A stretch of DNA of 5,118 nucleotides from Bdellovibrionales bacterium (lineage in GTDB: Bacteria; Bdellovibrionota; Bdellovibrionia; Bdellovibrionales; UBA840), in assembly GCA_020434605.1 (NCBI GenBank), contig JAGRAL010000223.1, forward strand, positions 1 to 5,118, in the 5' to 3' direction. A program made the translations under genes and the position numbers. Shown one piece after another: positions 1 to 4,379 of the stretch. Within the stretch, counting starts at the first letter, position 1. Each line of letters opens with the position of its first letter. The notes beneath the pieces were generated by a model. It did not search any database, was not told the DNA's origin, and worked only from the letters and a program-made list of their open reading frames with translations.

Positions 1-1
1 A

Positions 2-1324
2 GATGGTTGTAATAGAACACAAAATATTTCAGCAGTTTATAATAATACGGCAGCAGGAAGTAATCTTTGTGATCCTGTGACGCCAGCTTTTCCAGAAATT
101 TCTAATAACACAAGATATTGCCCTACATTTGTAACTAAACCAGCGGCTAGTAGTTGCGCGCCACTTGTTAGTTGTGTAACAGAAATTTCAGGTGGCTATT
201 GTGGCACAAGACCTCCTCCGTCTTGCACATTTGTAAGTGGAAAAAATACGTCTTGTAAATTTCCAGCATGTAACCTTCCATGGGGTGGAACTCTAGAAGT
301 GGGAGAATCTACACCAACAGTTTTAAATCCAAACCCTCCGTGCGGACAACCTTGCGGAAGTGGGACGCTAACTTGTAGATGGAACGGAACAAATTCTTAC
401 CTAACAGGAAGTGGTGGAAACCCAGCAGTTTGTAATGTGACATCTTGTCCAAATTGCGCGACTCATCCAACGCATACTTTAAATTGTACTTCTTGTAGCC
501 AGGCGGGTTGTATTGATATTGGTTCGGGAGTTTGTTGTAAAGAACCAGCTACACCTACACCGACTCCAACTCCATCAGCAACGCCTGCTCCAACTTGTCC
601 AGCCGGCGAAACCACTTGCACTTGTGGATCTGGCGGAACTTGCGGATCTGATATTGATCCAGACCCAAGCAATGAAGTTTGTTGTCAACCTGTAGCTTGT
701 GCAAATACACCGTATAATTGGACCTCTTGGGCCACAAATCCACCGGCCGATGCTATTTGCGCATCGGGTGAAACTCCAGTTACTGCAAACCATCCACAAA
801 CAAGAGCATGTCAGGGCAGCTCTGGTAACGAACCTGGTTGTTGCGCTCCAGATGCTGATGGTACTGCTATTAATAGAAACGTAAGCTATATTGCAAGCTG
901 TACACCCGCTCCTAATTACTGTTGGGTATATGATAGTGGCGGGCAAAGCGTATCACCACCTATAACGTGTGCAAGATCGGGCGCCTGCAGTCCAGCTGGA
1001 TCTACAACTACAGCAAAATGTAATGGTTGGTCGCCGTCAGATGTATCAACTTTGAAGTGTATGGCTGATCTGGGTAGTCCTGCAGGTAGCTCTGGGGCTT
1101 GTGTATTACCATTAAACGCGGCACCGGTATGTACTTTTGGACCGTGGTACATCTATAGTTCATTCCCACTTACTGCTGGTGCTTGTTATGATCCGTCTGA
1201 GAATCCTCCTGCGGTAGAAGGGACTTCGTGTAGTGGGGTGGGAGTTTATGAAGCTTGGACTTGTAGAGATGCTGCTAACAGTGCTGAGGCAATTGATTGG
1301 AGAAGTGATTGCCAGTGTAATTAG
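2..1324 (+). CDS. C-terminal part of a large Cys-rich, probably exported repeat protein (5' end outside window)
   Basis: The reading frame is open from the first full codon at position 2 to the TAG at 1322-1324, so the gene starts left of the window. The in-frame GTG at 77 has no reason to be the start. The visible 440 residues contain 44 cysteines (10%), many Gly/Ser/Thr/Pro/Asn and few charged residues. Such a composition implies a disulfide-rich protein outside the cytoplasm. Numbering from the first visible residue, a Cys-framed module with the motif PWGG at 93-96 lies at about 85-149. A Pro/Thr linker follows at 182-198. Two related units, C-x2-GET ... C ... NE-x(1-2)-CC-x-P, lie at about 199-230 and 253-283, and a third CC pair is at 178-179. 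The signal peptide and any anchor would be in the missing part. The family resembles PWGG-type repeats of secreted bacterial proteins, from memory only. The function is unknown; surface adhesin or envelope structural protein are guesses. Confidence 0.85.
   Translation, partial: DGCNRTQNISAVYNNTAAGSNLCDPVTPAFPEISNNTRYCPTFVTKPAASSCAPLVSCVTEISGGYCGTRPPPSCTFVSGKNTSCKFPACNLPWGGTLEVGESTPTVLNPNPPCGQPCGSGTLTCRWNGTNSYLTGSGGNPAVCNVTSCPNCATHPTHTLNCTSCSQAGCIDIGSGVCCKEPATPTPTPTPSATPAPTCPAGETTCTCGSGGTCGSDIDPDPSNEVCCQPVACANTPYNWTSWATNPPADAICASGETPVTANHPQTRACQGSSGNEPGCCAPDADGTAINRNVSYIASCTPAPNYCWVYDSGGQSVSPPITCARSGACSPAGSTTTAKCNGWSPSDVSTLKCMADLGSPAGSSGACVLPLNAAPVCTFGPWYIYSSFPLTAGACYDPSENPPAVEGTSCSGVGVYEAWTCRDAANSAEAIDWRSDCQCN
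254..448 (+). other. PWGG-type Cys-framed module inside the Cys-rich protein
   Basis: This segment encodes CKFPACNLPWGG, then a Gly-Glu-Ser stretch, a CGQPC pair, a TLTC and a closing C-x4-C. The order C-x4-C-x-LPWGG-x6-G, then C-x2-C, then TxxC-xxNG matches the pattern I recall from repeated modules in large secreted proteins of deltaproteobacteria-like and environmental bacteria. Only one copy is visible, and further copies may lie upstream of the window. The assignment rests on memory of the pattern and has not been compared with a profile. Confidence 0.45.
545..595 (+). repeat. Pro/Thr linker-coding repeat
   Basis: Seventeen codons encode an almost pure Pro/Thr/Ala stretch (PATPTPTPTPSATPAPT) between two Cys-rich blocks. 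It is a typical flexible inter-domain linker of exported bacterial proteins. A similar Thr/Pro/Ala stretch follows the lipobox of the lipoprotein at 2994-3620. The codons for Pro and Thr vary, so it is not a simple DNA microsatellite. Confidence 0.75.
596..850 (+). repeat. Two degenerate protein repeats with the pattern C-x2-GET ... C ... NE ... CC-x-P
   Basis: The segments 596-691 and 758-850 encode 32- and 31-residue units that align: a first Cys followed by two residues and GET, a second Cys 15 or 17 residues later, then Asn-Glu and a vicinal CC pair followed by x-Pro. The first Cys lies 28 and 27 residues before the CC pair. A shorter relative ending in VCCKEP lies at about 485-547. DNA identity between units is low, so they are old, diverged protein repeats. 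Confidence 0.6.
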
Positions 1325-1327
1325 ATG

Positions 1328-1359
1328 AAAAAAATTAGCTAGATAAAATTCTAGCTAAT
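1328..1359 (-). terminator. Intrinsic terminator of pfkA, overlapping its stop codon
   Basis: On the minus strand the 10-bp perfect stem 1350-1359 / 1334-1343 (arm ATTAGCTAGA, 6-nt loop) is followed by a run of seven T (1334-1328). The pfkA stop codon (1335-1337) is inside the 3' arm, so the last pfkA codons form the hairpin. The stem has few GC pairs, so termination may be partial. Confidence 0.65.
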
Positions 1360-2303
1360 AAGATTTTATCTTTTCTTACTGGTGGTCTTTTTGAAATTGC
1401 GTCTGCTAATGGAACAAGTACAAGTTTTCCATCTCTGATTCCAGCCATCTTATCACTTTCACCACGTAAAAGAGCATCTACTGCCCCCGCTCCTAGTGCA
1501 CTGGCGATGACTCTGTCTCTTGCTGTGGGGCTACCACCACGTTGAATATGCCCTAAGATACAAACTTTAGCATCAAGCCCAGTTTTCTTTTTAATAGCAT
1601 CACATAGATCGTAGGCTCTTCCGGGTTTTTGGCCCTCGGCAGCCACAAAAATACTATACTGCTTACCATTTTTGATACTGTCTTTAAGACGTTGAATGCA
1701 GTTATTGATATCATTGATCTCTTCAGGAATAAAAATCTCTTGAGCTCCGCCAGCAATTCCCACATCAAGTGCAAGATAGCCAGAATCACGTCCCATAACC
1801 TCAACAATAAAGATTCGGTTGTGGCTAGTGGCAGTGTCTCTAATTCTATCGATAGCTTCTAGGGCCGTATTTACGGCCGTATCAAAGCCAATTGTAAAGT
1901 CAGTACCGTAGATATCATTATCAATCGTGCCTGGGACTCCAATGACAGGAATTTTATACTCTTGGTTTAGTGCGTGAGCGCCTCTAAAACTGCCGTCACC
2001 ACCAATACAGACAAGTGCATTGATTCCAGCCTTTACTAAGTTATCAAAGGCAATTTTGCGATTTTCTGGCTGTAAAAACTCAGGACATCTACCCGTTTTT
2101 AAAAACGTTCCCCCGCGCTGTATGACATTTGCAACAGATCTTAGATCTAAGGGTACAAAATCATTTTCGATCATACCGGTATAGCCACTGCGAATGCCTA
2201 TAACATTAGCATTATGTGAGTGAGCCATTCTAACAACGGCACGAACAGTTGCGTTCATTCCAGGAGCATCACCGCCACTCGTATAAACGCCAATAGTTAA
2301 CAT
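1335..2303 (-). CDS. pfkA: ATP-dependent 6-phosphofructokinase
   Basis: This enzyme transfers phosphate from ATP to fructose 6-phosphate to give fructose 1,6-bisphosphate, the committed step of glycolysis, in the cytoplasm. The 322 residues match the usual bacterial length of about 320. Visible family motifs are SGGDAPGMN at 9-17 (nucleotide loop), GGDGS at 101-105, PGTIDND at 124-130 with catalytic Asp128, MGR at 170-172 and GHIQRGGSPT at 251-260. Gly104 and Gly125 (rather than Asp and Lys) indicate ATP as donor, not pyrophosphate. Arg21 and Arg25 stand where the allosteric ADP/PEP site of the E. coli and Geobacillus enzymes has arginines, so allosteric control is plausible. The ATG start fits the family N-terminus. 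It lies 1 nt after the HU stop codon and has no Shine-Dalgarno sequence, so translation probably depends on ribosomes finishing HU. Confidence 0.97.
   Translation of the reverse strand: MLTIGVYTSGGDAPGMNATVRAVVRMAHSHNANVIGIRSGYTGMIENDFVPLDLRSVANVIQRGGTFLKTGRCPEFLQPENRKIAFDNLVKAGINALVCIGGDGSFRGAHALNQEYKIPVIGVPGTIDNDIYGTDFTIGFDTAVNTALEAIDRIRDTATSHNRIFIVEVMGRDSGYLALDVGIAGGAQEIFIPEEINDINNCIQRLKDSIKNGKQYSIFVAAEGQKPGRAYDLCDAIKKKTGLDAKVCILGHIQRGGSPTARDRVIASALGAGAVDALLRGESDKMAGIRDGKLVLVPLADAISKRPPVRKDKILLARILSS
1341..1377 (+). terminator. Possible weak terminator of the Cys-rich gene, sharing bases with the pfkA hairpin
   Basis: On the plus strand AGATAAAAT (1341-1349) pairs perfectly with ATTTTATCT (1363-1371), with a 13-nt loop and a T-rich tail TTTTCTT (1371-1377). 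The arm has one GC pair, so the hairpin is weak. It lies inside the 3' end of convergent pfkA and cannot form together with the hairpin at 1334-1359, because both use 1341-1350. Confidence 0.35.
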
Positions 2304-2304
2304 A

Positions 2305-2580
2305 TTATTTTTTTAAGATATTACGAAAGTCAGTTCCAGGCTTAAACTTAGGAACCCACATAGTTGGAATTTTAATCTCTTCGCCAGTTTTTGTGTTCAT
2401 CCCTTTACGAGCTTTTCTTTTTGCTTTTGAAAATGTACCAAAACCCACTAGCTTTACTTCATCGCCTTTTTTTACTGAACTTCTAATCAACTCTAAAGTC
2501 GCATCTAAAATCTTTTCTGCATCTACTTTTGTTGTCTTTGCTTTTTCAGCGATTTTTTCAACTAGTTGACCTTTATTCAT
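2305..2580 (-). CDS. HU-family DNA-binding (nucleoid) protein, variant arm tip
   Basis: This is a 91-residue histone-like protein that dimerises and binds or bends DNA. It has the N-terminal helical dimerisation part (1-40), VGFGTF at 45-50, the flexible beta-arm at about 53-75 with GEEIKIP, and the end VPKFKPG ... ILKK. It aligns with Geobacillus HU without gaps, so residue 63, the proline that wedges between DNA bases in HU/IHF, is Thr here, and Arg61 is Met (arm tip GMNTKTG). The ATG at 2580 is preferred because TAGGAG lies 7 nt before it. The longer frame to 2646 would begin with a TTG inside the predicted -35 box and add a tail unlike HU. It is the first gene of a unit with pfkA. I cannot assign hupA versus hupB. 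Confidence 0.95.
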   Translation of the reverse strand: MNKGQLVEKIAEKAKTTKVDAEKILDATLELIRSSVKKGDEVKLVGFGTFSKAKRKARKGMNTKTGEEIKIPTMWVPKFKPGTDFRNILKK

Positions 2581-2587
2581 TCTAAAA

Positions 2588-2593
2588 CTCCTA
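2588..2593 (-). promoter_or_regulatory. Ribosome binding site of HU
   Basis: The minus strand reads TAGGAG, with 7 nt between GGAG and the ATG at 2580. It is a strong match to the anti-SD sequence and decides the HU start over the upstream TTG. Confidence 0.85.
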
Positions 2594-2617
2594 CAGCGGT
2601 TTCCTAAACAAGAAGGG

Positions 2618-2646
2618 ATTGAACAATAGGTAGAATTGTGGGTCAA
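2618..2646 (-). promoter_or_regulatory. Predicted sigma70-type promoter of HU-pfkA
   Basis: On the minus strand TTGACC (2646-2641, 5 of 6 matches to TTGACA) is followed after exactly 17 nt by TTCAAT (2623-2618, 4 of 6 matches to TATAAT). Transcription would start near 2611, giving a leader of about 30 nt with the HU ribosome site in it. The call is by consensus only. Confidence 0.55.
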
Positions 2647-2688
2647 TAGTTTCTGAAAATTTAAGATAATTTTAGGTTTGTCTGTGTC

Positions 2689-2724
2689 TAAAAAATATAT
2701 TTTTTAAGCAGAAAATATATTTTT
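2689..2724. repeat. Two tandem AT palindromes with phased A/T tracts upstream of HU
   Basis: TAAAAAATATATTTTTTA (2689-2706) is a perfect 18-bp palindrome, and AAAATATATTTT (2712-2723) is a second, related 12-bp palindrome. Their centres are exactly 20 bp apart. The A/T tracts at 2690-2695, 2700-2705, 2712-2715 and 2720-2724 are centred about 10, 11 and 9 bp apart, close to one per helical turn, which suggests bent DNA. They lie between the yacG stop and the HU promoter, about 45-80 bp upstream of the -35 box. They could be a regulator site, an upstream activating curve or part of the yacG 3' end. There is no GC-rich stem, so a conventional terminator is unlikely. Confidence 0.5.
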
Positions 2725-2743
2725 CTTGCCACTTAATTACTGC

Positions 2744-2944
2744 CTATTCTTTGTCTTCTTTTAGAGCTTCCATTAAATCTTCGTCACTAGGTGCTTCGTT
2801 AGTAGGAATTCTATACGACATTTCGGCCCAGGCTCCCAAATCTAGTAGTTTACATCTTTCAGAGCAGAATGGTCTAAAGGAAGATTCCAGATCATATGTA
2901 TGCATGGTCTTACAATGTGGGCATTTTACTAAGGCAGTTTTCAT
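2744..2944 (-). CDS. yacG: YacG family zinc-binding DNA gyrase inhibitor
   Basis: This is a 66-residue protein, the usual YacG size. It has C8-P-H-C11 and, after a short spacer, RPFCSERCKLLDLGAW (24-39) with Cys27 and Cys31. These four cysteines form the single zinc site of the family. The following YRIP and acidic tail (DEDLMEALKEDKE) are also typical. E. coli YacG binds the GyrB C-terminal region and blocks gyrase DNA binding; the same role is inferred here. The ATG is fixed by the family N-terminus but no Shine-Dalgarno sequence precedes it. The gene lies downstream of a strong terminator, so it needs its own promoter. The 163-nt gap to HU holds the HU promoter, so the two genes are probably separate units. 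Confidence 0.93.
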   Translation of the reverse strand: MKTALVKCPHCKTMHTYDLESSFRPFCSERCKLLDLGAWAEMSYRIPTNEAPSDEDLMEALKEDKE

Positions 2945-2962
2945 GGGATTTTAATACAGAAT

Positions 2963-2991
2963 AAAAAAAGGGAAGACAAGCTTCCCTTTTT
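2963..2991 (-). terminator. Strong intrinsic terminator downstream of the lipoprotein gene
   Basis: AAAAAGGGAAG (2965-2975) and CTTCCCTTTTT (2981-2991) form an 11-bp perfect stem with a 5-nt loop. On the minus strand it starts 3 nt after the lipoprotein stop codon and ends in seven T (2969-2963). The plus-strand copy also ends in T, so it could work both ways, although no plus-strand gene ends here. It separates the lipoprotein from yacG. Confidence 0.9.
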
Positions 2992-2993
2992 GT

Positions 2994-3620
2994 TTACTTA
3001 ACTCGAATTAAGTTATCTACGGCAGCTACATCACCTTCAGGTGCTGGGCCAAAACGAACCTCTATAGGCATTTCAGTGTCGTTTAAGTTAGTAGTTGGTG
3101 TAACAATATAGACTTTATAACTTGAAATATGATCTGGTGTATTCCCGTTGTTAGTTAGAGGACCAAAATCAGCAAACAAATTCAAGTGTTCGTTTGAAGC
3201 TGTAGTTTCACGGAAGTATCCAACATATAAACCATTGTTACCTTGCCCATAAACATATAAGCGTACTTTCTTTGTCGATGGGTTATATCTCACTATTATA
3301 AAAGACTTTCGTGTGTAGTATCCACAGTCTTGATTGCCATAAAAATAACGATGTCCTGAAGATGGGTAATAACCATCTGTACCACACCAAGTATTACCAG
3401 CTTGTCCAAAAGTCATCATTTCGGCAAATCGCTCAGAATCAGCAATGCTGTTGCTCCAGTCTTGTGATTGCCAAGTGATAAACCCATCACCAGTAGGGGT
3501 AATTGGTGCTGGTGTAGCTGTGGGAGTGATAACTACTGGGTCAGCAGATTTATCGTCCGAACAAGCTACTAAAAAGCTTGCTACTAAAATTGTTGATATA
3601 AATAAGTGTACCTTTTTCAT
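2994..3620 (-). CDS. Unrecognised lipoprotein with Thr/Pro linker
   Basis: The product is 208 residues from the ATG at 3620, which has GGAG 6 nt before it. The ATG at 3632 overlaps that ribosome site and is not the start. Residues 1-20 form a lipoprotein signal: Lys2/Lys3, a hydrophobic core and lipobox LVAC with Cys20 as the lipidation site. Ser at +2 is compatible with outer-membrane sorting by the E. coli rule. A Thr/Pro/Ala linker at about 31-44 leads to a domain of about 160 residues rich in aromatic residues (WQSQDW, GYYPSSGHRYFYG, DCGYY). This domain looks beta-rich and has two cysteines, Cys79 and Cys99, that could form a disulfide. I do not recognise the family. It is probably monocistronic: a terminator follows directly, and a 141-nt gap precedes it. 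Confidence 0.88.
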   Translation of the reverse strand: MKKVHLFISTILVASFLVACSDDKSADPVVITPTATPAPITPTGDGFITWQSQDWSNSIADSERFAEMMTFGQAGNTWCGTDGYYPSSGHRYFYGNQDCGYYTRKSFIIVRYNPSTKKVRLYVYGQGNNGLYVGYFRETTASNEHLNLFADFGPLTNNGNTPDHISSYKVYIVTPTTNLNDTEMPIEVRFGPAPEGDVAAVDNLIRVK

Positions 3621-3626
3621 AAATTT

Positions 3627-3630
3627 CTCC
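3627..3630 (-). promoter_or_regulatory. Ribosome binding site of the lipoprotein gene
   Basis: GGAG on the minus strand lies 6 nt before the ATG at 3620. Because the in-frame ATG at 3632 is part of this ATGGAG sequence, the downstream ATG is the start, which also gives a normal-length signal peptide. Confidence 0.75.
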
Positions 3631-3745
3631 ATTTATGCTCTCAGGTATATATAGTTCACAATATATGCCAGGTTTGGAGAAGGTATATTCAAGATGGGAA
3701 AGAATAGGTGCTTATCTCTTAATGAAGGTGACAATTTTTGTCTTA

Positions 3746-3770
3746 GAGGATTGATCTTATATTAATCCTC
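3746..3770 (-). terminator. Imperfect hairpin at the end of the six-Cys secreted protein gene
   Basis: GAGGATT (3746-3752) pairs with AATCCTC (3764-3770). The stem can extend inward past one mismatch to 3755/3761, leaving a 5-nt loop. It includes the stop codon at 3762-3764. No T run follows on the minus strand, so it may be an mRNA 3'-end stem or part of a factor-dependent terminator and not a classic intrinsic one. Confidence 0.3.
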
Positions 3771-4232
3771 AGAGGCGCAAATCCCCTTATTGACACAAAT
3801 CGATTTAACCACACATTCGTTGATAGTTTGTTGGAATCCCTTACTAATTTTCGAAGGAGTTTTATTCGACATAAATGAGTCTATAGTAGTCGTTGTATTT
3901 AAGCGGCACTTGGCCTTTAAAGAAGTATCCACTCTTATTACCTGATTTCCAGTATAGCTTTCATGATCGGCAAAAATGGCTTTTATCTCCATATTTAATA
4001 TGGCTACCACGTCTTTAACTCGTCCCTTATTGGTAATCTTCAGCTGACTGATTTTAGCTTCAGTACACATATAGCCAGTTGTTCCAATAGTGACTAAACC
4101 ATTCTCTGAAGTATCTACGCAGTAATTTTTTAAAGTCTCATTAATATGTGTTACAGACTCCGGCGGCATCCAACTGGCCAAAGCTGGTATTACTGTAAAT
4201 AATGAGAATAGAAAATATAAACTTGTTTTCAT
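3762..4232 (-). CDS. Unrecognised small secreted protein with six cysteines
   Basis: The product is 156 residues from the ATG at 4232. An upstream in-frame TTG at 4241 would add three residues but overlaps a -10-like sequence. Residues 1-19 form a classical Sec signal peptide: Lys2, hydrophobic core to 15, and cleavage after Ala-Leu-Ala at 17-19. There is no lipobox Cys, so the mature protein of about 137 residues should be periplasmic or released. It has six cysteines at 38, 56, 109, 140, 146 and 152; the last three are evenly spaced (C-x5-C-x5-C), and an even count fits three disulfides. The middle part (about 58-110) alternates in a way that suggests beta-strands. I do not recognise a family. 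It is transcribed divergently from the redoxin gene, which could help its disulfides, but that link is a guess. Confidence 0.8.
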   Translation of the reverse strand: MKTSLYFLFSLFTVIPALASWMPPESVTHINETLKNYCVDTSENGLVTIGTTGYMCTEAKISQLKITNKGRVKDVVAILNMEIKAIFADHESYTGNQVIRVDTSLKAKCRLNTTTTIDSFMSNKTPSKISKGFQQTINECVVKSICVNKGICASED

Positions 4233-4240
4233 GCGTTCCA

Positions 4241-4246
4241 AGTATA
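4241..4246 (-). promoter_or_regulatory. Possible -10 box of the six-Cys gene, very close to its start
   Basis: TATACT (5 of 6 matches to TATAAT) on the minus strand ends 8 nt before the ATG at 4232. If used, transcription would begin almost at the ATG and give a leaderless or near-leaderless mRNA. No convincing -35 box is visible at 16-18 nt, so the call is weak. A GGA 4 nt before the ATG is a poor ribosome site. Confidence 0.25.
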
Positions 4247-4356
4247 GCGAACGCTGTGCCAGTTCACCTAGAATCTATTTGTATTTAAAGCGGCTGTGTA
4301 AAACTTTTAAACGAAATTGGCTTTTGAAGTGCCCCTTTTAGGCTTGCTCTAATATT

Positions 4357-4371
4357 ATATCTCTGAGATAT
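4357..4371. promoter_or_regulatory. 15-bp palindrome just before the redoxin gene (possible operator)
   Basis: ATATCTC-T-GAGATAT is a perfect inverted repeat of 7-bp arms around one base, ending 8 nt before the ATG at 4380 and directly after -10-like AT sequence (about 4350-4358). Size and position suit a dimeric repressor site or a small mRNA hairpin (5-bp stem, 5-nt loop) at the ribosome entry point. No regulator gene is in the window. Confidence 0.35.
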
Positions 4372-4379
4372 TCCACGCC

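Noticed and set aside
463..946. Open frames on the minus strand opposite the Cys-rich gene, including a long VGVGVGV stretch
   Set aside because: They are the antisense reading of the Pro/Thr linker and Cys codons, have no ribosome site or family resemblance, and lie fully inside a well-supported gene.
1553..1862. Open frames overlapping pfkA on both strands
   Set aside because: They overlap the conserved catalytic part of pfkA in other frames and have no start signals or recognisable products.
2581..2646. N-terminal extension of HU by 22 residues
   Set aside because: It would start with a TTG that is part of the predicted -35 box, it encodes a Cys-containing tail foreign to HU, and a strong SD precedes the ATG at 2580.
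3565..3589. Direct repeat GCTACTAAAA twice, 15 bp apart, in the lipoprotein gene
   Set aside because: It lies in the signal peptide and reflects the repeated residues LVA-S-F-LVA in the same frame. It is too short to be an att site or mobile-element end.
3730..3742. GACAA-TTT-TTGTC inverted repeat after the six-Cys gene
   Set aside because: It has only a 5-bp stem with a 3-nt loop and no T tail on the minus strand, so it is too weak to call as a terminator.
3621..3761. Possible promoter for the lipoprotein in the TATATATA-rich stretch at about 3645-3667
   Set aside because: Several TATA-like hexamers occur but none has a convincing -35 box at the right distance.
4324..4355. TTGAAG ... TAATAT as a sigma70 promoter for the redoxin gene
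   Set aside because: The spacer is 20 nt, outside the usual 16-18, and no better pair was found, so a promoter is not annotated.
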